Origin: Glossina fuscipes
Taxonomy: Eukaryota; Arthropoda; Insecta; Diptera; Glossinidae
DNA: 64,000 nt
Direction: 5' to 3'
Assembly: GCF_014805625.2 (NCBI RefSeq)
Contig: NW_023998416.1
Coordinates: forward strand, 16,941,648 to 17,005,647
Positions 12,660-24,939 of this stretch are shown here, piece by piece. Position 1 is the first letter of the stretch. Each line of letters begins with the position of its first letter. Position numbers and translations under genes: made by a program. Below the pieces are notes generated by a model. It searched no databases. It was not told where the DNA came from and saw only the letters and a list, made by a program, of their open reading frames with translations.

Positions 12660-12780
12660 GGATTGAAAGTGATCGTAGCGTAGTGGGTAAGTGTTACGCC
12701 TTTACTTGCGCTAGATAAGAAGAATTTAGGACCGAAGATTCTTGAGCGAAATTTTTGTTTAACTTTTGTTAATCACTCCA
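12660..12780 (+). repeat. Possible tRNA-derived SINE head (A-box only)
   Basis: TAGCGTAGTGGG near 12,676 is an exact fit to the RNA polymerase III A-box consensus TRGCNNAGYNGG, followed by GTAAG as in tRNA-like SINE heads. The expected B-box about 35-45 bases later is represented only by a degenerate 'GGACCGAAGATTC'. It is not a functional tRNA: no acceptor stem or anticodon arm can be drawn. It could be an old SINE or chance. Confidence 0.3.
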
Positions 12781-12904
12781 TATAGAAGGTAAGGTGAACG
12801 AGTTGTATATCGTATACAACGCAAACATCTTATGCATACTTCAGTACGTATTTTTAAAAATCTTAAGTATTGACAGCTAATCTATCAACATAGTTCTTCT
12901 AGTG

Positions 12905-13215
12905 CATATACAAAACAACAGTGAACCACGGCCCACCATCAAATATCCTACTCCACCCTACGTGATATGAGAAGTGATCGAAAATATGGTTTGATCCGAA
13001 CCATTTCCACAAAAGTTCGTCGGTGGGCCAAAACACGCCTGTGATCAAAATATCTCGAAAATTTCGACTTCCATTTGAACGTAAGGAAAAGGGCGGACGG
13101 ACACACCTAAACCGATTCAGAAAAGTAATTCCAACCCATCGGTATAATAAAAGGTGGGTCTACCTAAACTTCTTCTGGTTGGTGCCTACAACCGCACATA
13201 ATATATCCTTATAAA
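12905..13215 (+). repeat. Dispersed repeat family A, copy with left segment
   Basis: It begins with 'CCACGGCCCACCATCAAATA', the reverse of the block seen near 17,960 and 29,050, and continues with 'GATATGAGAAGTGATCGAAA', 'CGAACCATTTCC', 'CAAAACACGCCTGTGATCAA', a 'GGGCGGACGGACACACCTAA' track and 'CTTCTTCTGG ... ACCGCACATA'. The order is the same as in the 926 and 53,890 copies, so this defines the left part of the element. Confidence 0.7.
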
Positions 13216-13439
13216 TAAAATCCACAAAAAATTGTGTACGAGTTCTCTATGTCGCTCGACTTTTATCACGAAGAAATCCTAAGAAAAGATAATATTGAAC
13301 TTTTGAATTTTCATATTACTGGGAGGGAGTGGCCAACATTTTTTTTTATTTGTTAACGTCCTGTGAGGAATTTTCTTTCTTTATTGTACCTTATAAGTAA
13401 CGAGTTTTCCCGTCTTTTTTTTCATTCAGGGGATGTTGC

Positions 13440-13690
13440 CTATTCGCGTACCACAGCGAAGATCAGAAGGGAGTGAAGAAGATAAAAGAAATAGAAGCGG
13501 ATGACCGCAGCTTACTGGGTTTGTGCTGAGTCGGTAAAGGTTATGCTTCTAGCGACGGAGCATTTACTATAGTTGGGACCAAAGTAAACGCCACCGCACT
13601 GAGATTTGAACCCGCCAACAAGGACTTGGTCATCGGATCAGCCTTTACGTTTTAATGATCTCTTCATCCTACACGCCAACACGTCCTGTA
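13440..13690 (-). mobile_element. tRNA-derived SINE, copy 1
   Basis: On the minus strand a B-box-like GGGTTCAAATCTC sits near 13,609-13,597 (consensus GGTTCRANTCC). It is followed by a GTGGCGTTTACTTTGG body, then 'CTATAGTAAATGCTCCGT', 'GCATAACCTTTACCGA' and a CACAAACC tail region. The same order of blocks occurs at 54,425-54,620. Two copies with a pol III B-box and a shared body are the signature of a SINE family. The A-box end is too diverged to call, and no clean target-site duplication could be assigned by eye. Confidence 0.6.
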
Positions 13691-14639
13691 TATTTGTCAA
13701 ATTTGAAGCTGCTAACTTAATGTTTCCTACTGATAGAATGTTTACCGCGGAACTTTTATATTGGCAGTTAGGCGGACATCCCTAAAACGTTACGGATTTG
13801 ATACTGATCACGTATATATATATATATATATATATGTACTTTGTAGTTTCCCTCTGAATGATGCAAACGTTTTGACAAATTAAACATACTCATAACATCT
13901 GGGCGTTGGGCACAAATATAAAAATAAACTTTTATTTCTAATAGAAGCGCTGATAAGAGGTAAGAGTATGCGAAACAATATATTGCGTTTTTAATAAGAG
14001 CAAGAGTACGTTCACTAACTTTTGGACAATGGCATAGTTAATGTGACCTTTGTATGTGGTTTTGTTGTTTTGGCTTAATTTTTTGACCACGATCCGAAGT
14101 ACATTTTTTCTTGCAATTACAAGTTCATTCCCAGAAAAAGATGAAACTGTTTGGAATTTTCTACTATTTGATTGCTCTCTTCTTTATCTCGGGACATGGC
14201 CGTTAAGCGCCGAGATTGGGATTGAGCGGGAATGACTATGTGGAACGGCAGCTTTTGATCACACATTATATGGAACTGATGGCCGATCGAGAAAATTACG
14301 TGAAAGCTTAACGCAACTCCAAAAATGCGATGCAAATTTCAAAATAAAAACTCTTATCAATTGGAAATTGTTAACAATATATCTAAGCCGCCAAAGTTGA
14401 AGTGTGAGCTTGAGTATGAACGACTAATTCCAGCGATAAGTCATATTTCGGTTTCGTACTTCAGTTTTGTACTTTTGGAACTAGAAGCAAGAGTAAGTAG
14501 TTAATTTGATCCACAAATATGCAATGATCCAAAATACATATATTGTATCGAATCTTTAACTATGAGTTATAGATCTGCATGTCCGAGTTTGAGTGTAAAT
14601 ATTTTATCTTAATAAAACAAAAATTAATGTTTTACTTTT
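13691..14639. other. Gene-free stretch
   Basis: No supported gene. A (TA)n microsatellite lies at about 13,813-13,836. Two overlapping open frames near 14,050-14,335 lie on opposite strands and lack recognisable content. Confidence 0.4.
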
Positions 14640-15410
14640 ATTATAACAATTACAACAGATAAACAGCGCTTTTTCAAGGATCGACCAGCGCTGAAACCTC
14701 TTAATTGGGTAAGAAGTTCAGAGCAAAGGATGTATTGGACGTATTCACTCTATTAGCCAATGTAGTTGGCAAGAAATTAATTTGACCCTTATATTATTAG
14801 AGCTCTAATATATTAAGGACAAAGAATGTAAAATACAATCCAAGAATATTTGTAGGAGAACTGGAAGTATTAAGAAGGAGGGATTACCGCTACCTAAGTA
14901 CGTAAGTACCTCAGCGCGGTGGAACATACTTTAGTTGGTCGCGTGTGCTTGTCTATACGGCACAAAGATACATACACACATATACATACGCAGGTGGACA
15001 AACAAATAGGTGCGAGGGGTATTTTTCAGTTCCATGCCACATGGGAAACTGTAAGAGATGTCGTGTGCCGAGGAAAATATGCCACTGATATGAAAATTGC
15101 CAAAACTTTCATCTAATTTGGTGAAAGCGTGGTTCCGGGACAATATCTCGGACGTCATTGAATGGCCAAGTCAGTATCGCGACCTCAGCCCTATTGAGAA
15201 CTTATGGGGAGAGCTAAAACCTCAAGCTTCCTGCACCAATAGGAAAGAAATGTGGAGATATGATCGAAAAGTGTGATATGGCACAATATCCTAGGGGAGA
15301 CCTGCTGTAAATTAATTTCATCTACGCCTAAAGAATCGAAAGTGTTCTTAAAAATAATGGCGGTGATATCGGTTGTTGACTGCATTGATTTCTATAAAAA
15401 TAGTTAGTTT
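14640..15410 (+). mobile_element. Relic of a Tc1-type transposase
   Basis: From 15,100 one plus-strand frame reads SSNLVKAWF, then VIEWPSQYRDLSPIENLWGE. This is the Tc1 catalytic C-terminal signature (WPxQSPDLNPIENLWGELK), containing the third acidic residue of the DDE/D triad. Further on, ETCCKLISSTPKE resembles the Tc1 C-terminus. A TGA at 15,091 and further stops after 15,270 break the frame. Upstream pieces near 14,660-14,760 resemble the mid-protein but are out of frame and contain stops. The (CA/TA)-rich insert near 14,968-14,990 interrupts the body. It is a dead copy. Terminal inverted repeats were not located. Confidence 0.75.
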
Positions 15411-16139
15411 TAATTAAAGAATGTTGAAAATGGAGAAGAATACTCCCCACCAACGTAAAACCACGAACATATGTAGATATAGTGAGTAACCATTTCCACG
15501 TCCCATGTCAGTCTTTCCAGTTGGTCAATTGGTGAAACCTTAGTTATGGCCGCTCGCGATTCCCTTTAGCAAAACGGTTTGCTATTCAATTTCTTCTCTT
15601 TATGACCGCCAACGAATATTGAAAGATGAACGGAGAATCAGCTCTTTCCTACCTTCATAATTAGCGGGAAAGAGAAGCGATAAAGAATTTTTGAACATAA
15701 AAAATCGAACTTTCTTCTTATATTTAAAGCCACAACGCGACCTTGAAATTTCCTTGCAAAAAATTTGCAATTAAAACAAATGAGCGGCAGCGTGACATCA
15801 TTCGAACAGATAAAAATGGAGGAGCAAGGAAAATCTAACAAACACAAATTATATTTAATTGCCATGTGATAAGTAAAATTAAATAAACGAAAATTCATAA
15901 GCAATTTTAATAAGCGAAAAGAGATATAAAAAACCAAAAAATAAGAAGCCTTAAAGAGAAACCCGGATACTCTTCTTCCCCGCTGACATTAATTCAGAAT
16001 CAAAAATATATCGTGACCAGAATGAAGTTTGACATACATTTGCACCGAATTTTCCAACAATATAAACTACAATTGTATCGAACAGTTTTATGTCCATTAC
16101 AATGAGAAATCACGTTTTAAGAGGTAGAGCTCTGTGCCA
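15411..16139. other. Gene-free stretch
   Basis: Nothing supported. A 99-codon minus-strand open frame at 15,638-15,937 is Phe/Leu/Lys-rich with no domain and is more likely chance. Confidence 0.4.
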
Positions 16140-16320
16140 GCCTAAAAATCAGGAGACCTATTTTTTTAGTTGGAAGCAGTGGTTTGCAAATTATGTAAAA
16201 AGATATTGAAGCATCAGGAAGGAAAATTATTTTACAAAATTGTTAAAACATGGCAATGCCGAAAACACTCTCGTGAGTCATCTGCGACCCATGCATTTTT
16301 TGTGCAAATTTGAATCAAAA
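16140..16320 (+). mobile_element. Possible BED zinc-finger relic of a hAT-type transposon
   Basis: VCKLCKKILKHQEG is read near 16,187-16,230, then, after a shift of frame, GNAENTLVSHLRPMH near 16,254-16,300. The spacing and order, CxxC followed by NTxxLxxHLxxxH, is that of a BED zinc finger as carried by hAT transposases. The frame is broken between the two halves and no catalytic domain follows. A degraded cellular BED gene cannot be excluded. Confidence 0.4.
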
Positions 16321-17694
16321 AAAACTAGAAAATCTCTTAATTTCTCTATTCCCTCTATCTATTATTCTACTAGAAGTAGAAGCACGTAAGATTTTTTAGA
16401 AATGTTGATTTTTGTTGAAGTGGCAAGTGTTTTAGTGAAAAAGGAAATTTTCAACCAAAAAAAAAAAGGCCTTTTTATTAATAAAAAAAACTTTTTATTA
16501 TTACAATTATTTGTTTAGACCAAAGAATTAAATTCTAGGATGAGCACTAGCAACTAAGACTATAGGCTCTTCTTTTTTTAAAGGTAGGGTAGATGATGAG
16601 TCCAGTCACTTTTTGATATCAAGTTCTCTATTTTCTATTCTTTAAGAAGTCCGTAGGGTTAGATTGTACAAAGACGGATCTTCGAATATTAGAAAGGTTT
16701 TGCCGTGTGCAAAGTATATGTTTAAACGTAAGAGAAAATGGCAGATCAGATATGTAGAATTCTTAAGAATCCATTGGTGAGTTGCAACGGTATAGCCAAC
16801 GCGGACTTTTGCATACGTTTCGATCTGGATTTACCCGACGTTAATCAAATGTTTAAATTAACTTATTAAAATAATATTATGTATATCTCTGGAAAATGTT
16901 GTTCAAAAATCATATTTCGAAAAAGACGCTTATTGAGTTTGATGTATACATCTACTGACCCATTTATTAAAACATATTAAATTTTTTATCTTTAAAAACT
17001 TTGCCACGCCAACAATTGCCTTTTCGTGTCATTCTTAACTATATAAGCTAATCGAAGAAAAGAAAACAAAAATGAACTGTAAACGGACTGACAGACGACC
17101 TAAGTAATAATAAATTGGAGCAAACCAAGTGGCAAATGTTGTAAATATAATAATGAATAACAACTGAATCGAAATTAAGACTTCTTAGCACGTGAGAGAG
17201 GAAAATTGCTTTGCAACGATGAAATTTACTTAAAAACACAATATTCCTATCATAATTTCCATTGCGTGGAACGCAATACATATATTCTTTGTGTATTACT
17301 TGATAACGTTACATTGAATTAACGCGGAGAGGTTTGCCGTAATGTTTACTTATTGATCACACACTTGCTGTTTTCATTGATCGCACACTTGAGCGGTCTG
17401 CTATTTTACAATGAAACCAAATAGGCTAAATATTTGCTTTGTGTTTTAAATCACAAACTCCGTATGTCAAATTGAAGAAAAACTTGCATAAAACTTACTT
17501 GCGGAAATATTTGTATCAAAAACACAAGCGCATTAACGGTAGGAATAGTTCAACCAATCACACGAACTCTGGTCAATCATTGGACTTCTTAAAATTTAGG
17601 AGCTAATGCTTAAAACTGATGGAATGGGGCTTCCCCATGCGACTGTTTTGAGAAAAGCTCCATTTTCTCCATCCGCTTTTGATTAAAGGCAGCC
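16321..17694. other. Gene-free stretch
   Basis: No supported gene. A 77-codon minus-strand frame at 17,048-17,281 has no recognisable content. Confidence 0.4.
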
Positions 17695-18260
17695 ACAACA
17701 TTGCACCGATCGATTTAGAATCACTTTCTGATCGATTCGCCGTGTTTGTTTGTGTTCGGACTTCGATTCGCAATTTTTTAGATATTTTGAAGAGATAAGA
17801 TAGTTCGATGAAATCGGGTACATCGATGTGCCTTTGCTCCAGGACGAACACTATTGAGAATGATTCGGATCGGATCACTTTTTCGACCACTTCGTATATA
17901 ACAACTTATTTTGAAAAGTTATTATGTGAATAACTGTATTCAGCGAGGTGGATTAAGGTATTTAATGGTGGGTCTTGTCCCGCAATAGTGCTTTTATTGG
18001 TTTCGCAATCATTGGCAGCACACGACTTTCGATTTTATTAAACGAAGAAACAATCCAAACTTTGTGCGGGGCATCACTGAACAACAATAACTTGTAAATT
18101 AGCGGTCAGGATATCATCAAATTTTGACATATTTCGTTTGAAGGTACATCCTATACGAAAATAGTATGGTTTCGACAATAATCATCCAACATCTGTATGT
18201 CATTCTACGAACTTATTGAGTGATATGTTAATTTAAAATTTTAGCATATTTTCAAATAGC
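17695..18260 (-). repeat. Dispersed repeat family A, longest copy
   Basis: On the minus strand this copy contains the core blocks 'AAAAAGTGATCCGATCCGAA' and 'CATTCTCAATAGTGTTCGTC' preceded by the left segment near 17,945-18,000 and by a further 250 bp block to about 18,260. That outer block also occurs near 9,725-9,920. It shows that the element is at least about 560 bp, longer than the 300 bp core found in most other copies. Confidence 0.65.
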
Positions 18261-19596
18261 GCAGGGCAACTTAATTTCCATCTAATGAGTTTTTTACATA
18301 CACGTTTACCATATGAATAAAAGCTAGAATAAACATAACTTAGTTAACATCAAAATGGAATAATTAAAAAAAAAACAGCACGATTTTACAGCGCTTTTAA
18401 TAAAGTGAGAAAGTTGATATGTCTCCCATTGATAGCTTCAATTGAAGGCCAATATCTCATAACACTCCCGCTAATACCTTTAAAAATTATTGCAAATTAC
18501 ACCTGTCATTTGCTTTACGAGCTACTCTCGCTTTTCGCTCTCAAGTGGTTTGCAGGATGAAAAACATCAAAAAATATTGCTTTCGCTATTTCTGCTTATG
18601 ATTATCTTTGTAGCACTTACTAGTGATAAATAATGTTTGTGCCAATTTTTTTTAATGGAAAGCGACACCTTCTTATATCTACAACATAGATTTTTTAATG
18701 TTACATTTTTCATTTTTTAAACTAACTGGATATTCATTTTTATATATTTACATGATTAAACTGTTATTTTTATGTTTAATGAAATAAGTTACTCTATTTG
18801 ATATATCATTGAATTTACAATTACTTAGAAAAGCAGATAGATGTTTGTGTTCATTTATAAGTCTTTATACTTGTTATCTGGACACGCAACCCACTTGATT
18901 CGGTCCACTCAATCTCAACACAAAAAAAATAAAAAATTTTTATCCACAAAAATTTTCGATTTACATGGTTTACATGAGAAACCTATCGCCCATGTGAAAA
19001 ATTCTGCCAAATTTACCCAACACTGTTCACATGCAAATGTACATGTGTGTGACTTTAACTACACTTGACACATTCAGAACTGGAAACAGCAATTCATTTT
19101 AGTCTTTGAGAGAATGGGTAGAAATTAATAACACACAGAGCTCTCTCATTAAAATATATAAATACTGCACCAACTTGTGATCATTGTTTGTGGAGATATG
19201 CATATAAGTTCATTAAAAGCATATTATAATAATACGAAAGACGCAAAAACTTTCACCTTTTGCTATCTGTGCTTATCACCTGTATGTGCTTACATATATA
19301 TACATGTATTTTTTAGATTTACAATTTTGCTTTTATAACACTTTTACGAAAATATTGGAAATCATTGTTTATTTCACGGAAAAAAAAACAAATAAAATCA
19401 GCTGACAACACTCAACCCACGACAAAACGTCAAAACGATGCGTCATCTATTGTACTAAGTAATGCAAACAAAGCCAAATTCATATAACATGGAAAAAAGG
19501 GAAAACGAAAAAATGAAAACAAGAAAAATTTGTGACTTGTTTTTAGAGTTGCCAGGTATTAATTAACAATAAGTAGAGAAAGATGAAAATTACGTT
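18261..19596. other. Gene-free stretch with promoter-like sequence at its end
   Basis: No supported coding region. The last 200 bases (about 19,395-19,600) hold an E-box CAGCTG at 19,400 and a GACGTCAAAA-like motif cluster just before an open frame that begins at 19,597, so this could be a small-gene promoter, but that is speculative. Confidence 0.3.
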
Positions 19597-19848
19597 ATGA
19601 ACAAAATGGCGCCTCTCGTCTCATCAAGCCTTCGGACATTGTCAAGGCTTTCACTAGATCAGAATACGACTTCTAAATTTTTCATTTTACAAAGACACTT
19701 GTGTTTAGATTATTATTTGAAAGGAGGTCTTTTGCATATTTGCCGTACAATGCACAGGGAATGTGCTGTTTACGTGGTAAATATATTCGTAAGAAATAAA
19801 TGCAAACTTAAAATATATTATATATTTAGTTATTTTAGAGATGGATGA
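19597..19848 (+). CDS. Low-confidence small ORF with mitochondrial-targeting-like N-terminus
   Basis: An 83-codon frame begins ATG AAC AAA ATG GCG, with a good initiation context at the second ATG (AAAATGGCG). Its first 35 residues are Ser/Leu/Arg-rich with no acidic residue until Asp21 (MAPLVSSSLRTLSRLSL), as in mitochondrial presequences. A donor-like CGTG|GTAAAT follows at 19,776. A second open stretch after a TTTATAG acceptor-like site near 20,140 reads RPLDKKFIVFFEQ ... WKPKRTDMVYYC, which looks coding, but its phase does not fit that donor. I do not recognise either part. It may be a small two-exon mitochondrial protein gene, a decayed one, or chance. Confidence 0.25.
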   Translation: MNKMAPLVSSSLRTLSRLSLDQNTTSKFFILQRHLCLDYYLKGGLLHICRTMHRECAVYVVNIFVRNKCKLKIYYIFSYFRDG

Positions 19849-19890
19849 AAATAATTATCTCACTTGCGCTAATTAATTTCTTTAAACTGC

Positions 19891-19902
19891 TATGACGTCA
19901 TA
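19891..19902. promoter_or_regulatory. Perfect CRE/ATF palindrome TGACGTCA
   Basis: The 12-base palindrome TATGACGTCATA contains a full cAMP-response element. A match of this length is expected by chance roughly once per tens of kilobases, so a regulatory role is only a suggestion. It lies just downstream of the small open frame at 19,597. Confidence 0.2.
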
Positions 19903-20329
19903 ATTAAAATTGGATTTTGTAAAACAATATTATGCAAGGGTTAAATCGGAGATAGTAAATTGATTTTTAATATAAAGCCTATAAGCCAGGAGGAAGTAGA
20001 ATGGTAAAGCTGCCAAATGCTGTTTCATTTTGACTCACAAGCCGACTGTGCTCCTTTCCTCCTGTGAGATTGCCACCGTATGATATGTTTAATTTTTATG
20101 CCTGGGCGAGATGTTTCTTATTTCTTCTCACCAATTTATAGAAAGCAATATTGAATTAAATTTACATTTGTCGATTGTACGTCCTTTAGATAAAAAATTC
20201 ATTGTTTTTTTTGAACAATCACTTTCCTTTAAAGAAAAAGTTTGGAAACCAAAACGTACAGACATGGTATATTATTGCAATTGTGCAATAATTATTAAAC
20301 TAAACAAGAACACAATATAAATATGAATT

Positions 20330-23300
20330 CCAAAACGGAATGCAAAAAAAATGCCGGATAATGAAACATTGCTTAGAAATGATAAGCGGCTTGGTTTTAA
20401 ACGCGAATTGGTTTAGAGAATAAAATACAAATAACAGAAATAACAGAATCAAAGGTCGTTTCGCTACGTTCATCTGTACTACTCGTTTACTATGAAAAAG
20501 ATTTCAACTCTTGAAATTACTTTAATTCCAATCCCATTACCCGAACGTATATCAGGGGATTTTTACAACATTACAAATTTGAATCTACCCAACTTTTGCG
20601 CCAAACTTTCAGGAGCGACAGGTCACTGTGTTAAAATATATCTAAAACGGATCAGGATGTTAACCAATGATAGCAAAGACGCCGACGATGTTTGTCTAGG
20701 TTTCGAAATATGCTTAATTTCCTTTTAGTAGTATTAATGTTTATGAAATATTTGATAACATGGTAACGACTTATCAACTAACAAAAGCAATTCTACAAAG
20801 GAAGTAACGAAGGGAAAAGGCAACAAGTGAAGGAATTTGGCAGCATTTTTTAGCCAAAATAGAAAATCGAGAGGACGAGCTACCGAAGAGAGTGAGTATA
20901 ATAGGAAAAAAAGGAAAAAACTTATTCTTTGAAAAAAAATTTTGAGTAATCATTTAAAATAAATAAAGACCTTTCATAAACACCTATTCTTCGTATGTCT
21001 GATTGAACGCGACATCAAGTTCAACAAATTCCGTTGTTTCATTCATAAGTTCAGCCTAATTACTTTCACAACTTAGGTACAAAGTCACAAATTCAATTAA
21101 TGCCATACAGATGCCACAATTTATCAGCAAAAATTTTGTTTTCACGTTAGTTTACATTCAAAACTACACAACATTTTACCTTAAAACACAAGTCAACAGT
21201 TAGGAATATGCGAAGTATTGTTTAACTTTTGAAACAAAAATTAATTAATTTTTTTCCTTTCTGTAATTAAAATGCACTTTTTCTCACGCACGCACGCACA
21301 CACATAACACTACAAAAAAAAGTCTGAGCTAGAAACCAACCTCCATCACTGTAGACAAATTGAGATGGCAATTTGGTAACACTTGTTCTTTTTTGGCCAC
21401 TAGCATGCACATGCCGTCCTTGTTTAGCGAAAGGAATTAACAAACGCACCCAATATTTTTTTTTCTTTTAATGTATTCAATTAAAATGCACACAATGAAT
21501 GAGAGAATATGCGAACTCTCAATATAACTTATTTACTCTGACTGCTTTGTCTGCCGATGAGACGATTATTTTAATGTTTGCTTGGCATAATACAAAAACA
21601 CGACGAGTAAGGGATAATTAGAAACTATTGAGCACATTGGAATTCTTTCTCATCATGTCATTTAAGAGGGGGTATCCGCACATCAATTGTGATGACAAAA
21701 GCAATAGCATAAAATTTGTTTAACCGTCTTATCTTAAAAAAGAAGAGTCGCACAAAAGCAACGAACTACACAATAAATTTATCCACTACACATTTGCCTA
21801 GATTATTCACCTTTTTGGATGCGTTTTACTTGGTAATCACTTATTGCGTAGTGCCTCTCTTTATACGAGTTAACAATATCCGCTCGCAAGGTTTTTTAAA
21901 ACTTTTCCTCACGTAAAGAAAACCAACTTGCTTAGTTAGCTTTTCAGTTTTTCTTGTTTTTTTTTTCTCTCCCTTTTTTGTTAATGTTATGCACAAACGA
22001 AAACTTTACGCAGCGAAAAATTTTGCAATTTTGTTCAATCAAGAAAAACGACTAGTAACCAGCCTTGCCGTAACTAAAAATTTTAGCTTAATGCTTCGTA
22101 GAAAAATGCTGCCAGATTACTCTAAATAATGACAGTTTGTTATAAACTATTCTTTTTAATATAATTATCACATATTACTATGCTGATTTGCAAACCAACT
22201 TAAATTATTTGCATTCCTTCATACACTGAAAAGTAAATAGATTATATATGGATTTGTATGATATATTAGTCTGCGGACCACATGTACATAAAACTCGTAG
22301 TATAAATGTTATTGTGTAAATTATGGCAAGTTCTTACTTTGCGGAGTTGCATATGCCAATACTGTTCCAGTCCTACGTCGCTTGTGCGGTTGTTGAATCC
22401 GCCATTGTTGCTAGCAAATATAGCATTCTGTTTCAGGGACTATTGAAAACTAACTATATTGCACAAGCGCAACGGGTTTCTATAATTGCTTTGAACAGTT
22501 GGAAATTCAAATTCAATTCCTTTCACTGCACTGCTCTGCAAAATCATTTACATTCCTTATTTTCTTTAGTTTCCAATTCAATGTTATCAAGTGAACTTAT
22601 CAAGCACCTTGATTCGTGTACATTCAACAGATGTTTTTGTTTCGAACTCGTACACCACCCATTGGTTTGTAAACATTGCTTGATGGTTTCAAGTACGAGC
22701 TAATTAATTTAATGTGTAATAAATGTAATGTAATGTTATTTTTGTAGACTGCTCAAATTCTGAAATGAAAAATGCTGAAGGTTGGTTAAGGCAGTAAGGA
22801 CCACAAGTCTGCGAAAAATACGGGTCAGAATAAGCAGCGTCTTTTGCATGGATCGGGGGAATGATGTTGTACAATTCACTTCAATGCTGTTATCATTTCC
22901 TGAACGGTTATTGCACGTAGTATTGCCATTGTAACACAGCAGCCAAGACTATTTTGTAGCGTTCCAAAGTAATTGTGTCCTTGGCTTGGAGCAGGTCTTA
23001 TTATCCTACACTTACCATACCCACATAGAGAAGTGTCATGAATATTCGTGTTTAACGTCGCAGGCATCGTGTCCATTTTTAATCATTCGTTAACTGGTCT
23101 TCGATTGTTTTTACTATTTTCAATAATTTTGAAATTTCTATTACCGAACAATGCCATCCAATGTACGTCCATACGCCTGCCCGTCTGCCTATTTAATGCC
23201 TATGGTGAGCATTCCTCCTGTCGCAGAAAAGAATGCACTTTTTACGCAAGTTGGTATTGAAACTTTGGCAAACACGTCAAAAGACAAGCCCGCAGTACAA

Positions 23301-23945
23301 CATAACCTGAAAGCATCTCTGTTTTCAAAGATAAGAAAAATTTAGAGTTAAATTAGAGATAATTTCTTTGGATTTTATAGTTTTATTTATTTGATTGTTT
23401 ACTCTCTTCCTTTCATTTAATTGCATTTACATTACGGTATCACAAATATTCCATTGTTTATTTACTGGGTATTGCGACAGCACTCACAAAATCTGAAAGC
23501 GATAACTCAGGGAAAAGATTCTAGAATTGCCGGACCAAACGTTACTCGAAAGATAGTAGGATTTTATCGCCCCAACTTTGTTCCCTGCCAAATACATTGT
23601 TGTTGTATTCGCAGCAATTTCGTACAATTTACGAATAGTAAATGCTTGACTTAAAAAAAAAGTGATATTCGGATTCAACACAAACATCGATTTTTAACTA
23701 TTATTATGGATATTTCACATAAATGTCGTATCAGAATCAGTAATCAATCTATTTAGTATTTATCTACCTAGTATCTATCTATCAAATATCTCAGTGGAAG
23801 AAGCCAACGAACTATTGAAACCGGAAAGCAAGTTCATGTTACGTAGAGCTTTCCACTTATATTAACTTCGTTGGAAACAAATTTTTGCGTTCACAATATT
23901 TCATTCATTTTTTAAAATAAACAGAGTTTATATAATGACTTTTCA
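20330..23945. other. Intergenic stretch with unsupported ORFs
   Basis: Contains several open frames without recognisable domains: a 78-codon frame at 20,492-20,728, a 126-codon frame at 22,323-22,703 and a 64-codon frame at 23,151-23,345 (plus). They have no splice context and no shared repeat content. A good splice-donor-like sequence on the minus strand (ATG|GTAAGT at about 23,017) could belong to a distal Rab5 5'-UTR exon, but that cannot be verified by eye. Confidence 0.3.
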
Positions 23946-23949
23946 TAAA

Positions 23950-24080
23950 AAAAGGACATTATATTGGAACCGGTCGAAGAAGTGGTCCTATCCAAATTAT
24001 TCTCGTTAGGCTTTGCCCTCCGGCTACAACACGCCAATGTATCAAATTTCATCAAACAATTCGAATTGTAGGGTTAGATA
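23950..24080 (+). repeat. Dispersed repeat family A, short copy
   Basis: The blocks 'GGAACCGGTCGAAGAAGTGG', 'CAACACGCCAATGTATCAAA' and 'TTTCATCAAACAATTCG' follow the family A order. It is truncated after about 24,080. Confidence 0.6.
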
Positions 24081-24524
24081 AAATCTATTTGAGTTTATAT
24101 CTGGCGGTCCCGTGTCCATTATGCCTTATGGTTGTCTATAATGTAGTAATTTTGGAAAAGATCACTCACTGGAAAAAGATTGGGAACTACTAAAGGAAAA
24201 TGTCAATTGTTTGCAATTTTTTTGTTTTTAGTTTTTGTTTTTTGTTTTTTTTTATTTCTTTATTGAATATAGAGGAAACAAAAGCACATACGGTATCCGT
24301 AATATCCGCGATAACCAGGTTTAGCAAAAACACTGAGAAGACACGAGCTAAATACACAAACTGACTGAAACAATTAAAAAATCGCAGACGAAAAGAAAAC
24401 CCGCACTACTCAGAACACAAGTCGACTACGAATGATATCTGTTGTAATTTGTGAGTATTGAGCAAGAAAAAAACATTTAGACCCCTTTGAAAAATAGAGT
24501 CCTCACTTCACGTTATACTGTATC

Positions 24525-24710
24525 CGTGTCCTTCGATCGGTTTGGCCCATTTGCAGTAATAAGAAGCTCCAATGTTTCTTGAAGTTTATAGCTTCAATTT
24601 TGCGGCCAGAGTAGTATTTACAATAGATATTACACAGACGGACAGAGGGACATGCTCAAATCGATTTAGAAATTGATGCTGATTAAAATTATATATATAC
24701 TTTTTAGGAT
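24525..24710 (+). repeat. Dispersed repeat family B, copy 1
   Basis: It shares with the copy at 36,570 the track 'CACAGACGGACAGAGGGACA' (36,570 copy: CACGGACGGACAGAGGGATA), then 'AAATCGATTTAGAAATTGAT', 'GCTGATTAAAATTATATATA' and a 'TACTTTT' end. Such 'TTTGATGCTGATCAAGAATATATATACTTT' endings are widespread in fly repeats (general knowledge). The first part keeps a 'TGGCCCATTTGCAGTAATAA' block. Its class is unassigned. Confidence 0.55.
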
Positions 24711-24939
24711 GTCTAAAGCTATCTTCTCGGCGTTGCAAACGTTGCGACAAATGAATACACACGACACTCTACGGTGATGGATATGGTTTTGATGGTGTAG
24801 CTCGGGTAAAATTGGACAAATATGTCTCCAAGAGAGCTGTTCTAGGTTTTGGAATTGAAGTTGATCAAATGTCACCTAAAAAATGCCACTAAATAAGATT
24901 TGTTTTAGACCTTTTATTACATCAAAGGATTCAGTATCA

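Noticed and set aside
22876..23076. 66-codon minus-strand frame with a GTAAGT donor inside it
   Set aside because: The donor may be real for an untranslated exon, but the peptide has no recognisable content.
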